Assembly: GCA_011033025.1 (NCBI GenBank)
Contig: WFMF01000071.1
Location: 1-64,000 of the forward strand
Origin: Beroe forskalii
Taxonomy: Eukaryota; Ctenophora; Nuda; Beroida; Beroidae
Reading direction: 5' to 3'
Length of the DNA: 64,000 nucleotides
Below, in pieces: positions 1 to 12,001 of the stretch. The notes under the pieces are model-generated. The model saw nothing but the letters and a program-made list of their open reading frames with translations. It searched no databases and had not been told where the DNA came from. How positions within the stretch are numbered: position 1 is the first letter of the stretch; each line of letters starts with the position of its first letter. The position numbers and the translations under genes are program-made.

Positions 1-1500
1 GTTCGTTTCAAAAGAACCCTGGGGGAAAAAAAAAAAAAATTCAAATTTTTAAACTCTTTTTCCCATCAAAAAAATTTTCAAGTTTTTTAAAAAAAAAGGT
101 CTTTTTTCCTTTTTTAAAAGGAAAAAAAAAGGGGAAAAAAGAATTAAATGAAAAGAAAAAATAAAAAATTTTAAAAAAGGTTGGGTTCCTGGGAAAAATT
201 TTTTTTTTTTGAAAACTTTCCCTTTGGATTCCCCCAGCAGTTGATGGGGGAAAATCCCCATTCCCAAATTTGACTGTAACATTTTTAAATTCCAGGAAGG
301 AAAAACAGAAACCCCCCATTAAGAAATCTGAAAAATAAACTCAAAAACTTAGCCATTTCTAATTTTGCATTTGAAGGGAAAAATCATTTTAAAAATTTTT
401 CTGAAAATTTTATCATGACCGAAAAATTTTAACACGACTAAAATAGATTAAAAATTTATAGGGGGGTTTTAAATTTGGGGGAAATTTTTAAACATCCGCC
501 CGGTCAAAAAAACTGGTCCTGCACAAAATTTCAATGAGAAGAGGAGACCGGGAGGAAAAAAGGGTTTAAAAAAGAATAGCCCTGGGGACGATTCATCACT
601 GCGGGAATTAAAGTTAAAGTAAATTTAAGGACCTAGTAACCCCAACATGCCCCAGGTACATCGGATAAATTTTGGGAATCACTACCCTTTTTAACAAAAA
701 ATAGGAGTTAATTTTTTTTGGGAATCAAAAATTCACACCTCTTAAAGCTTCAATGCTAAACACCCATTATTTTTGTTCGGTGATGGGTTTTAAATTACAT
801 TAAACAATTTTTCCCGGAATGAATCGACAAAACTGGTTTTTACAACATCAGGAAATTTGGGCTTTTCCCTGTCTACCCCGGTGATCCCGGGTGACATCTA
901 AGGGGCCAAATTTGGGAAGCTTTTTATTATCAATTTTTCATTAAACTGGAACTGCAATGGCCAAATCCGGAGACCGGCTGATAGTTGGGGAGGCAGGCTG
1001 GGCTATTTCATTGATAAAAAACACTTTTAAAATTAATGGTCCAATTTTTTGTCTTGTTTTTCCCCAAAAACCCGTGATTAAAAAGATACTAAGAAAAAGT
1101 TCACCGTAAAAACTTTTTTTAATCATTTTTGGCCCCGACTTCGTGGGAACAAATCCTGACCGATTAAAACAAATCAAACCGGGAAACAGGGCGGAAAGCG
1201 CTTTTGAATTTTCCGACTTACCGGGTGCCTTGTTTGTTAAATAAATTCTGGGGAATGGCACAAAAAAAAAATTTGGCCCAAAAAAACAGTAGATTTGCTT
1301 GTTATTTCCCAAAAAAATTTTTTTAAGATTTTGGGCCTCAAGGCGTTGATAAAAGGAAAATAAAATTTCAGATTTCAGGCGATCTGACCATCTCCATTTG
1401 GGTGAAGATAAAGTTTGGAGGACTCCCGGAAAAAGTTCCAATCATCTGGGGTTCATTCTCTACCGTCCGAGAGGAAAGGGGAGTTTTAAAGGTACTTCCC
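1..1500. other. Homopolymer-rich, low-quality-looking sequence
   Basis: This stretch is dominated by long A and T runs (for example near 30, 85, 115 and 200) and doubled or tripled G and C runs. Open frames such as the minus-strand frame 941-1441 are rich in Phe, Lys and Pro from homopolymers and match no family I know. The texture differs from the rest of the window and could be uncorrected sequence at a contig end or a very decayed repeat. I see no supportable gene. Confidence 0.45.
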
Positions 1501-2560
1501 GACAAACGAAGCATTACCTTTACTTATAACCCTTGGATTTATTTTACTTTTTCAAATGACTTTATTATAGATTTTTAAATTCTTCCACCCCCTCTAAATT
1601 TTATATAGACCATCATGATTCTGTTGACTTTATGATTTGCAAAATGTTGAGTCTTGTTGTATGAAGGTCGACACGAAAAATTCAAAATAGCGTCCACGGG
1701 GATTCGATCTGGGACATACTGCTTAAAGTCAAAGTGTTAACCACTCCCCCCCCTTTCCCAAATATTTTGATCCATATTCACCATGTTTAATTCACCAAAA
1801 TTTTAAAATTGAAAGATTTTTCCCCTTTTAAGGTAATTTCCTTTAATAAACATCCCAAAATCTGGGTAAATAACCCTAAAGTATGGATATCCCCCGATGG
1901 GAAGCTAGAATATAAAGTTTCCATAGAACCCATCCCTGGGATACCTTGTGGGTTGGGGAGGGGAAAAGGCCCTCAGCCAAAAAGCTGTAACTTTAAAACA
2001 TCAGCAAGAGAACAAGCCTAGCAATCTGATATCATCATCTTGGCCGTGTAGGTAGCGGTATCGTTATGACGAGTAGAACTTGATATTCTAGCTTCCCATC
2101 CGGGGAATGCATACTTCAGGGTTATTTCACTCTAGAATTTGGTATGTATTGAGATTACAATGGGAAATTGTCTTAAAGGATAAAAATCTTGCAAATTTGG
2201 AAAAATTTTGGTCAATTAAAACATAAAATGAATATGGTGCATCAAAATACTTTCTAGGCACGAAGGCAGTGGGCAGTGGATTTGACACTTATGACTCTTG
2301 TCCCAGATCAGATCCCCGTTTTCTTATTTTGTCGGCCTTCTCATACAACAAGATCTCCAACATTTGCAAATCATAAAGTCAACAGAATCATGATGCAAGC
2401 TCCATATATAAAATTTAGAGGGATGGGAAGCTAAATTTAAAGTCTATAAAGGATACCGATGTCAATAGCCGTTGAAATGTCAAAAATAAGCTCACAGGTT
2501 ATAAGTAAAGTAATGCTTCGCTGTTTGCTCGGTCTGATGAGTACTCCTAAGACTCCCTTA
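1490..2560. repeat. ~1.1 kb imperfect palindrome with tRNA-like SINE arms
   Basis: The arms at about 1490-1760 and 2240-2560 are reverse complements with mismatches and indels. Examples are the CATGATTCTGTTGACTTTAT block near 1613 and its complement near 2375, and the GAAGCATTAC block near 1508 and its complement near 2510. The inner parts (about 1850-1950 and 2070-2140) also pair. Each arm carries a degenerate Pol III B box (GATCGAATCCC on the minus strand near 1700; AGATCAGATCC near 2305), suggesting a tRNA-derived SINE in head-to-head orientation. Confidence 0.6.
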
Positions 2561-2569
2561 CCTCATCGG

Positions 2570-3820
2570 ATCAGGTAGAGAATGAGCCACCGAGATGATA
2601 TGACGAACTTTACCGGCTGTCCTCCAAGAGCTATCTTCTGGGGGTGCGTGGCATGCAGTCATAGATCGCAAAATCATGAAATTAAGTTATTCAAATTGTA
2701 CAAAAGACTTATATCAACATAACGAGTGCCCAAAAATCTTAAAAATTGCTTTGAGATAACAAAATGCTACTGTTTTAGCGACCAAATTTACTACTTTGTG
2801 CCATTCCAGTTAATTGGCATTGAATCGAAACACAAGGCACTTTACCCTGAGCAATAAGTCTGGAGAAAATCAAGGCTCTGGAAAAATTCCAAAGCAGCTT
2901 CTTCCTTTCCATCGATTCAGCCTGGTTGTGAACTTTGTTTCTACAGTCTGTTGATCATGGATATTTGTTCACCCTGACGACAGTCGGGTTACCTGAAATG
3001 GTATATGATTGAAATCAAGATTATTACGGTGATGCCAAAAGCTTTGCTTATAGTATGCTTTCGAATCACGATGTATGTAGGTAAGCTTAATCAAGACAAA
3101 TTGTCGGACTTCAACACGTTCAATAATAGTGTTTTTTATCATATGAAATAATAGCCTGCCAATCACCCAATCTATGCAGCCGTGTCTCTCCGTTGTTATT
3201 TGTGCCACTATGCAGTTACTCAGTTTAATGAGCAAAAATTGATAATAAACAAGCTTCCAAATTTGCCTTCAGCATGTCACACGGTGATCAGACTCTTTGA
3301 AGGTAGACAAGATTACAGCAGCTCCAAATTTCTACCGCATAAGATTGTAACAATATCCAGATCTGTCATGATTCATTAAACACAAGGAAATATTGTTATA
3401 TACATGCTATATTTGAAAACCCATCACACTGAACAAAGAATAATTGCGCTGTCTATAGCACCTTGACAGCTTCAAAGAGTGTGAATTGCTTCTTGATTAC
3501 ACCCAGAAACAGCTCCAACTCGTATTTTTCCCGCTTGACAACAAGGTCGAGTGATTCAACAAGCAAAATACTTATACACGATGTACTCTGGAGCAGTGTT
3601 GGGTTACCTCAGGTCTCTGCCATGCTATCTCTAACTTGTGGAATACCTGCATGGCTGATGAATCGTCCTGCGTTCGAGACTATCTGTCTCTGAGAGCTGA
3701 GTTAACATTGCGTCAGCGTCTCCTGCGCCCTCTGATTGGCCGATGTTACGTCACTTGGCGCTGGTCACGTGCGCGGCAGCTCGAAGAGTCACCAAGCAGT
3801 CCGCCAATTTCTAATACGCG
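2570..3820. other. Unassigned sequence upstream of the LINE remnant
   Basis: Short open frames only (for example 2969-3235 minus, 3182-3379 plus, 3463-3693 plus); none has a recognisable domain. A GC-richer patch at about 3710-3820 contains CCAAT-like and CACGTG elements and abuts the 5' truncation of the LINE. It may belong to an older repeat. Confidence 0.35.
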
Positions 3821-3825
3821 GAGTA

Positions 3826-4125
3826 TAGTACTGAAACACTGTTAATTCGTATTGTCAATGATCTCCTCATTGCATGTGATGAAAACAAGGCTACAGTTGT
3901 AATGCTTCTAGATTTGTCTGCAGCTTTCGACACAGTTGATCATCAGAAGCTGATATCTATTCTCAGCAGGAGATAGGAATCAAAGGACTGGCTTTGAAAT
4001 GGTTCAAAGCTACCTTTCTGGACGCTGCCAAAGGGTAAAAATCGGGGACACAAAGTCAGCTGAGATTATCATTAAGTTTGGCGTTCCTCAAGGGTCAGTC
4101 CTCGGTCCAATCCTTTTCAACATAT
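3826..4125 (+). pseudogene. LINE reverse transcriptase, N-terminal part (broken)
   Basis: Translation gives a typical CR1/L2-type reverse transcriptase. It has an STETLL...RIVNDLL start, the catalytic LLDLSAAFDTVDH block (first catalytic Asp, about 3905-3950) and then YLSGRCQRVKIGD and GVPQGSVLGPILFNI up to 4125. The reading frame shifts twice between about 3970 and 4010, so the copy is dead. The 5' end is truncated at about 3825, with no endonuclease upstream. The rest of the enzyme resumes at 5739 after an inserted DNA transposon. The family assignment rests on motifs, not on a search. Confidence 0.85.
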
Positions 4126-5738
4126 GGGCAAATCCACGAAAACGAGGAAAAATTTTGAAATTTGAAATCATCAGTCCAGCAAAAAGTTTTGACTTCAAAT
4201 GAAAGCTAAGACTTTCCTCTAAATGATGCAAAAAACCGCATCAAAAAATATTGAAAGACCTCGACGATTTGCTTGGCGATTGAGTAAGGGCTACTTTTGG
4301 ACAATGTTCAGCCCTCAATTAATGGCATTTTTGAATTATCATAAAGAATGCTTATATTTGCCAATCAAGGGAATAATTTTTGCTTAATAGTGGACTTTTG
4401 ATCTAGTTTGATTCATATTTTAATATGAAAACTCGCTTTCTCTAACTATTTTGAAGTGACGTTAAAACTCTTTGGGGACAATTGATGTGTGCGTTACGTA
4501 ACAAAATGATGCAAAAAGTTTTGTAAAGCCTTAATTCATTTCCATTTATGCCGAAACTCATTTTCAGCTGTTTTGGATACTTTTTGGTCGTCATGGCACA
4601 TGTGAAAGCTTAGACTGATCAAATTTAGACAATATGGCCTTGTGCGTTACGTAACGTTACGTAATGCACAAAACTTTACCAATTAATTTTCAATGAAAGA
4701 AACTGCAAGAAATAACCATTTCTAATCAGAAAATTCTGTAATAACTTACAGATAAGGAATGTAAAGTAAATTTGAACTTAGAAAAGAATTACAAAGAAAA
4801 AAGTTAGTATTTAGTCATTCAATCCCACATACATTAGAAAATCAAAGCATAAATCGATAAATTTTCTTTTTCTAGAACCTAAATGCTATCAAAAATGTAT
4901 TCAGGGGTATAAGATATCAATGCCTTGAGGAATTGTGCTTTAATGGCCTCAAAAGTGATTTTCTCAAAATTTGCCACTTTGTGACACATGAAAAAACATC
5001 TTTTCTACTAGCAAACTCGAAAATCGTTGAATTTGGCCCTCTCACGATAGGAATCGGCCGTTATTCATCTTGGAAAGTTGCTGGGTGATACCAAGAGTTA
5101 TCTTAACCCTGTCAGAAATGAAATATTCTAAGTATGACAGTAAAATCATAGAAAATTGATCCAATTTTTTGCTACACTTTGATGGCCTAATATGGGACTG
5201 AAATTGATAGAACCACCAACATTTTTTAGATTGAGGACCTTGATTGCTCCTGCATCTAATTGAGGCCTTACTATGCCAATAGAACAGTATAAAATAGGTC
5301 TATTCACAGTGAGGAAAATTTGTGCATTACGTAACAGGCAATTTGTGCATTACGTAACAAATTATGTGAGCCTGGTAAAGAAAATGGAGTGCATCAACCA
5401 ATAAAAGCATTGTTAAACTTAAAGTTTATATATTCTTCTATCATTAGAAACTAGTGTGAACTCCCCATTCGCTCACATGGAACTGACTTTTGTGATCAAA
5501 TTCTGTCAATTGATTTTATTAGATCCAGTCCTGTGCGTTACGTAACATTTTGATGGCTTGTGTAAAATTTTCTTTGCAACCAATTCTCATTCAAAAACAT
5601 CAAATAGGCTCAACGAATGTTTTGAAGTTTGTCTCTAAAGCAAAGGAATAGTGCTGTGATGACTTCAATTTGGCTGCCTTGACCTTTGAATCCTCAAAAT
5701 CGAGTAAAAAGTGTGCGTTACGTAACGTGGATTTGGAC
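4126..5738. mobile_element. 1.6 kb non-autonomous DNA transposon with GTTACGTAAC repeats, inserted in the LINE
   Basis: The element interrupts the reverse transcriptase exactly between two codon-matched halves. The termini are short imperfect inverted repeats (GGGCAAATCCACG at 4126; its counterpart CGTGGATTTGGAC ending at 5738), flanked by a 4-bp target duplication ATAT (4122-4125 and 5739-5742). It has no transposase frame. Inside, the motif TGYGYRTTACGTAAC with its palindromic core GTTACGTAAC recurs at about 4490, 4645, 5325, 5345, 5535 and 5715. These may be transposase-binding sites. The superfamily is unassigned. Confidence 0.8.
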
Positions 5739-6626
5739 ATATACATTAGATCAATCTACAGCACTGTTCATTCATGTTCCTTTAACATTCATGGGTTTGC
5801 CGACGACCATCAGATTCTGAAATACTATTCTCCTGGTGAAGAATATCAGACCATGACCACAGACTTACCCCATTGCTTCAAGACCATCAGTGACTGGATG
5901 AGCAACCACTTCTTACAGTTGAACCCTGGTAAAACAGAGATCATTGTCTTTGGAAGTGCACTCTCAAAACTGGAGTTACATGGCCTCTTCATCACCCCTG
6001 AAATCTGCATAAGGTGTGTTTCCACTGCCAAAAACTTAGGCTTTCATCTGGACTCTGGACTCACCTTCCTACCACAAATCGAGAAACTGAAGATCAGCTG
6101 CTGCAATAAACTCAGGAACATATCCAAAATGCGCCCGTTCTTAACATCAGAACAGCTGCAACAGCTTGTACAGGCCCTCGTGATATCATCAATTGACTAT
6201 TGCAACTCCTTGTATTATGGCACTCATTCCAAGAATTTACGACTTCTTCAAAATATTCAGAACCGATCGTGTGCAACAGTTTTAGGGCTGAAAAGGAGAG
6301 ATGCTAAAACGGAACATTTGAAGGAGCTGCACTGGCTAAAAGTGACTGAGAGGATCGAATTCAAGATTCTGCTCACTGTTTTTAAGGCATTGAATGGTTT
6401 GACCCCAGATTATTTGTCAACGCTTGTTAGCTATAACAATATCAGTGGAAGTAGAACTCCAACATTACAGACTTGCATACCAAAATCTAAAATGGGATGT
6501 CGATCCTTCAGTTATACTGCAGCTGTACTATGGAACAAGCTACCTCACAACATCAGATCATGTGACACATTGAAATCATTCAAGAGTAGCTTAAAGACTT
6601 TCTTGTTTAAGAGATCCTATGGTTAA
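5739..6626 (+). pseudogene. LINE reverse transcriptase, C-terminal part
   Basis: Continuation of the same reverse transcriptase after the inserted transposon. It starts with IRSIYSTVH and has the catalytic FADD motif (about 5795-5806), then the thumb region: LNPGKTE, AKNLGFHLDSGLTF, LQNIQNRSC and LKELHWLKVTERIEFKIL, then the usual tail ending FKSSLKTFLFKRSYG before the stop at 6624-6626. This 3' segment is still open, so the copy decayed mainly upstream. It belongs to the CR1/L2/jockey-like clade by motif resemblance. Codons before 5739 are inside the transposon and do not belong to the enzyme. Confidence 0.88.
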
Positions 6627-9290
6627 CTCGTAGAAATTCATAACTGTTTTAACTAACTGTTTAGTGTCAAAAGGTTTACCATTGATAATGTCTTCACAAG
6701 GAACTAAAATATTTATGATTTATTTTCATGTTGACATTTTTATGATTTATGAAGTATTCCACACAGTTGTGCATAGGGTTAAAGTAATTTATTTATTTAG
6801 ATTGGTTTCAAGTGTGAAATTTAGACTGGTGCCTAGTTTGGACCGTAGACTGAGGTCAATTGTTGATCGCAGACTGGTGTCAAGAGTGAACCGTCAACTG
6901 CAGTGAAACAACCTCCTTTATAGATTATAGATTCATCTCAATCTCATATGATGAGGTAATCAGGATGAACTGGAATCAGTGCTACGCTGTGTTAATAGCT
7001 AAATGTTGTCAGAGCAAGTAGCCCGAATAGGGGGTAAAAATCGACTGATGTTACTGTTAGACAAGACAAGTTTCTTGAGATAAGAACATAGCAGGAGAAC
7101 TCTATTTAGACGAGTGTTGCCGTGAAAAATGACAAAAGACATGCACCAATTAGCATCATGGTAACACTTATGGACTATGGATTAAATAAATTGGACATCC
7201 TTACCGGTTTTGATCAAATTTATTCAATGAGGCTGGCAACTGGCAAGATGGGGTGAGTCTGTGTATCCAACTTGCCAGCCCCATTAAAATTTATTTGATT
7301 ATTCCTTGCAATTTTATCACTTAGTAAAAAGCTGTTTCAAAGAAAAGGTGCTCAATTGTAATCAAAGACTGAGGGAGCTTTTGCCCTAGCTAATTTGAAC
7401 AATAATTGCATGCTTGATAAATTGCAACTCAGCCATCGTAAGCGATTTGCAAAAAATAACATTCGGGAATCGGACATCTATGAAATTGTTTGCTGCGTTG
7501 ACTTGATGCAGAACGAAACGTTCACTATTTGCGCGCTGAGAATGCGCGCAATCCGCAGATCCGCGGATTAACAGTGAGCATAGGAAAAACGTTCGAAATT
7601 TTATGGTGCAGGTGTACCTACTTTTTACTGTCTTGTGGAGTCTGAATACATTTTAACTTTAATAAATCATCAAAACTATCAAGAATCAAACGTAACTATA
7701 AGTTGTGGGATGTCAAAACTCGAAAAAATGAATACTTAAGTAGAAAGTGGGTACATGAATCGTCGAATGTTGATTATTGATAAACAAAATAGAGGAAAAT
7801 GTTAAATCTAGAGCTCAATGGACTGGTCAATGTTCAAAAACAACGGAGATAAATTCACAAGAAGCTCAACAGAGGCACAAGGCTAACAAAAATAAAAAAC
7901 AAAAACAGAAAAGTAATAGCACTTACAGGGAAACTTCATGTAAATCCATGTACCGAGGTCCCGTTGGAACAGGTTGGAAAGCAATTGCAAATAGATCAAG
8001 GCAGAATAGGAGGATTCCTGGAGGAGACTATCTTACAATAGATGCAATCATTTCCATAAATAAATTAATAATTACATCAAAGCATCAATCAGAGAACCAT
8101 AAGTACACACGCAGTACACACTGCATTCCATTTCTTGTCCCCAAGTTAACCTAATCAGTGCATGTTACCCAATGTAGATGAAATATCCAGATGAAGATAA
8201 TGTTATCCAAACAAATTAACAACGCCGCACAATGTTTCCGGTACAAGATCAGAATAAAAGGGAGAATCAGAAAAATTGAATTTTTGAATATGAGTAATTG
8301 GTGTAATTTTACTCATTATTCGTCAAAAGAGTTTTTTGAATATGTAATCCGCTATTTTTTGGGGACACTCAAAAATCATCATGTCACCCCCAGCAGCTCT
8401 TACAAACAACAACCAAAAAATACATTATGTCATTGTGTAATGGATGATGACTAATAGGCAGATATTAATTTTCATAAACTAGATGAGAGCTATAGGGACA
8501 TAACTGGGCAACCTCATTCCAATGATCACTCATACAATGATAACTCAGCTAGGGTGTTATTTTTCTTCTGATAAATGATTAATAGGAGATAATGATGAGA
8601 AATTCTGGGTAATTTTCCATGTCATAGAAACCTTTAATACTATTTAATTGGTTTTTTTATTCTGAAATTTAAATTTTAATTATTTATATCTGATTTTAAT
8701 TTTAATTATTCTATTTATTTCTGACAGCAAATGGTTAAAATTTATTGCAAACTGTACCTATTTCCTCAAATTGTTAATTTGATTTCCATATTATTGTTGT
8801 ACCAAAGGTGGTACCCAAGTTACCTAAGTATTTCCTAGCCGCAACACAACTCAGTTTTCGGTAGAAATTAAATTAATTATGTTATTATCTGCTGTCTTTT
8901 TCAGTTTATCTGTATATCTTTGCATTATTATGTTGACAGTTGTTTTATATTAACATTAGTTATAGGAAGGCAGTTTTCATCCACTCAGCACTATATTGGT
9001 AATTGTTTCATATAGGCTATAGGTACCTAGGTTTTTTTTTAAGTGTCCAGTTTGCTACATTCCTAGTACTATTCCATAATCACTATAGCTGGCATGTTAA
9101 TGTGCTATTAGATATCTTGACCTTATTAATATTTCTTTACTATTTAAGTTATTATGTTTGTATGTTAATTTAATCTTAATCACAATTGTCATATGACCAG
9201 AAAGAATTAAGCTGTTCAAATTATGGTGTAATGTGCTACTAAATGTAAACTTATTTGTTTTATTAAAAAACTTATTTGTTTTATTAATAT
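6627..9290. other. LINE 3' flank and intergenic sequence
   Basis: After the LINE stop there is a degenerate short repeat (GACTGGTGYC / GACCGTAGACT, about 6800-6905), probably its 3' untranslated tail. A small inverted repeat around 7200-7300 (arms AAATTTATTCAATGAGGCTGGCAA and the near-complement) looks like a MITE remnant. Open frames 7777-8154 and 8191-8454 are AT-rich with no recognisable domain, and I do not call them genes. Confidence 0.4.
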
Positions 9291-9299
9291 GATTTTTGA

Positions 9300-10667
9300 C
9301 ATATATCACTGAGCCACCACCTTCACTTATTTCTGAGGCTTTCTTGATTGTGCGGTCCAGTTTGAAATTTCTGTCACCTCTGTAAACGGTAAATCCAGGA
9401 AGATTAATCTCTGCATCCAGGATTTCTTTGTGGAAATGTGTTTCTGTAATGCATGCAATGTCAATGTTCTCAGAGTCAATGATAATTTTTAGCTCTGAGC
9501 TTATTCATCAGTCCATTAGCATTTGTGTAAAAACCCTTAATTGCTTCTTTTCCTGTTCTTTCTCTTTTCTCTTCCAACAATTGTAAGCCTCTTCCTTTGC
9601 TCTTGCCTCAGAAAAAACTGAGCATCTCTATCAGCTCTGCAGAAGTCTGGGTTCACCCAGTGGGCATTAGACTTAAATCCTCTCTTGTCATTGTGCCAAA
9701 AATTTGCTATCTCTTCATTCTTAAAAACAACAACAATAGGTCTGGGTTTTACTGTGTCATTGGTGTCTTTTTGCAATTTTCCAGTCCGGAAACATGTTAC
9801 AATTTCTTTCCTGTCCATATCTAACTCATGACACAGGTATTCCATGTCTTTAGCCTTTTGCTTCACCATTCAGGTTTGTTGCTGGCTCTGGCACATTGCT
9901 GACAATAACATTCTTCTTTTTCTTCTCCCTTTCTTTTACATTTATATTCATACAAACTTCTTTAATAGCAACTGGTCCATTTGTTGCTTCGATGACTTGT
10001 TTTTGTCCATCCTTTACAATCTTTTCAACAGTCTTTTCTGAGATTCCACAACCTCCTCTAGTGTCTTTTTCTGTTTTACGCTCAGTAACCTCAGCATAGC
10101 TAGCAACAATTTTTATGTATCTTCCTTAGTACATCCACTTACACTAGGGTTCCTTGGGAGAGAGGTTTTGACCACATCCTCAATCTTCTTCTGAACATCA
10201 TGGAGTTCTTCCGGACAATCCTTCTTACAATCTCTTTGGTAGGTATCACAGATTCAGAAAATGAAGGCTTATAACAAACGCAACATTTCCAGGTTATCAG
10301 TTGCTCCACTCATTTTTGTTTTAAACCAGTTAACCTAACACAATCAGTATGAAAGTTTTGTTCACAAGGAACATGTTATCCACAGACATTCTTTAGCAGT
10401 CCCTAAACATGGACAAGAATCCTTTGAAACACCATAAACTTTTTTATTGCAGGGTGGTTTGGATGCAGGTGATCTATAACCATAAGACTCCCTTAAAGGG
10501 CGCTTCAATGAAGAAATTTCCTCCTCAAATGGAACCACATCATTAGTACTTTTACTGCTGTCTCTAATCAAACCATTCTCACTGTCCAATGCATCTGGAG
10601 TCAAGCTGTGGTGATTGGACTCAGATTTATTTGGATTTATATCCATAGCAGCAGTATATTTGAACAT
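9300..10667 (-). pseudogene. Second LINE, minus strand: ORF1 plus start of AP endonuclease (3'-truncated)
   Basis: Read from 10667 downward. A proline/serine-rich ORF1 start (10667-10362) is followed, after frameshifts, by a KKNVIVSNVPEP motif (about 9920) and then 9869-9537 with RPIVVVFKNEE, HWVNPDFCRADRDAQF and LRQEQRKR. These are hallmarks of non-LTR ORF1 proteins. Next comes the endonuclease entry IDSENIDIACITETHFHKEI and GFTVYRGDR, ending GGGSVIYV near 9300. Everything beyond the first ~75 endonuclease residues is missing. It is a fossil on the opposite strand to the 3.8-6.6 kb copy. Confidence 0.75.
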
Positions 10668-10729
10668 ACTAACAAAACAAAACTGATCGAATATTCAACC
10701 TAATTAATTACAAGAAACCAGGAATTGAA

Positions 10730-10850
10730 TTACAAGAAACTGATCCACAACATGGATCAGTTTCTGATCAAAAGTGCTGTGTACCAATTTATCCATTTCA
10801 CTCACAAAACCACTTTTGTGAGTGAAATGGATACAGGTCATGGCATAAAA
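10730..10850. repeat. Two short perfect hairpins
   Basis: One hairpin is built from GAAACTGATCC...GGATCAGTTTC (about 10736-10770). The second has arms TTTCACTCACAAAA and TTTTGTGAGTGAAA around a CCAC loop (about 10797-10829). They probably belong to a small foldback element and do not overlap any exon I can support. Confidence 0.6.
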
Positions 10851-11136
10851 CAGTGTCTATGAAAATTCAAAGCATTTTTGTGCATGAATGATGAAGATAT
10901 AGCGAAATTTATTCAGTTTCAGACTCCCCCTAACCAGGGGTGTCGCGAAAAACTAGGGATCTGGTTAGAGCAATTTCAGACTGCAACCCAAAATTGTCAG
11001 TTATGGTCATAAATGATAAACTGACATCATTTTGCAATATCTTCTTGATTTGTTCTATGCCATAAACTATATTGTTACAAATTTCGGCAGCAATTGGACA
11101 ACCACAAATCGTTTCACAAGGAAAATGGTCAAAATT

Positions 11137-11378
11137 TGGGTAGGTCTCCCATATAAACGGGAGCCTTCATTATCTATGACAATGACGTCACTCAGAAAAA
11201 TATAATTAAGCGCACCTAGCGCTTTAAGGACTAGGGTTAGGGTCAGGATTAGGGTCAAGATTTGTTAGGGTTAGGGTTAGGATTAAGGTTAGGGTTATGG
11301 TTAGGTTAAGGATACAGAAAAATTGACGTTTAGATCTGTGACGTCACTCAGAGCCGTTTATATGGGAGAGATACCACT
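11137..11378. mobile_element. Small TIR element with TTAGGG-like core
   Basis: The outer arms GTCTCCCATATAAACGG (about 11144) and CCGTTTATATGGGAGAGATA (about 11354) are inverted repeats. Inside each is a TGACGTCACTCAGA block in direct orientation. The core (11230-11310) is an irregular run of GGTTAGGGTTAGG-like units. This is likely a non-autonomous element that captured telomere-like repeats. A comparable structure lies at 24960-25190. Confidence 0.55.
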
Positions 11379-11379
11379 G

Positions 11380-12001
11380 GTTAGGGAAAGGGTCAGACAA
11401 CTTGCTTTCCCCTTCCTAAGCCCGCATAGGTGTGCGTACGCGCGCCGCGCTTCCCCTGTGCTGGGGAAGCGCGCCGCGCAACGCAGACAGGGATATACGT
11501 GTTTAGCAAGACTTTTTCATGCCTACCTCAAAATGGGAAATTATAATTTTTCACTAGCATACTAGACTGTAAATTTTTCACTATAGCATATGATAAAAAA
11601 TAATTTCTACCTTTGCTCTGCTCTGGCCTTTTAGCCCAGATCAAAAACTTATTTACTAGTAATTTATTAAAAAAATATGTTTGCACTCAGATTGCTATGA
11701 AATCAGATTTTTAATCATGTTTCTTGGTGCTCTGGGATTCCTGAACTTCAAATACATTTATTGATTGGTATATTTAATCTATTGATTGTATGATACACCA
11801 CTCGTCATGGACACTTGGTGCTTTCTCAGCCTATGTAATATTTGTTTCCTTTTTTTTCAATTTATTACTGTGATTTTCAATAAAGAAATTCTGTGAGCTA
11901 TAAATATTAATCATTCGTTTCACTAATCATTTGTTTCACTTTATTATTCTCTCTACTAGGTAAATTATTTTGCTGTGATACAACTAATTAACTGTCCTCA
12001 G
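11380..12001. other. Region upstream of first recognised CDT1 exon
   Basis: Contains a GC-rich hairpin (GCGCGCCGCGCTTCCCC / GGGGAAGCGCGCCGCGC, about 11440-11480) and otherwise AT-rich sequence. The 5' end of CDT1, including its start codon and PCNA-interaction degron, should lie here or further upstream, but I could not identify it. Confidence 0.4.

Noticed and set aside
941-1441. 166-codon minus-strand frame
   Set aside because: Driven by homopolymers in low-quality-looking sequence; no domain recognised.
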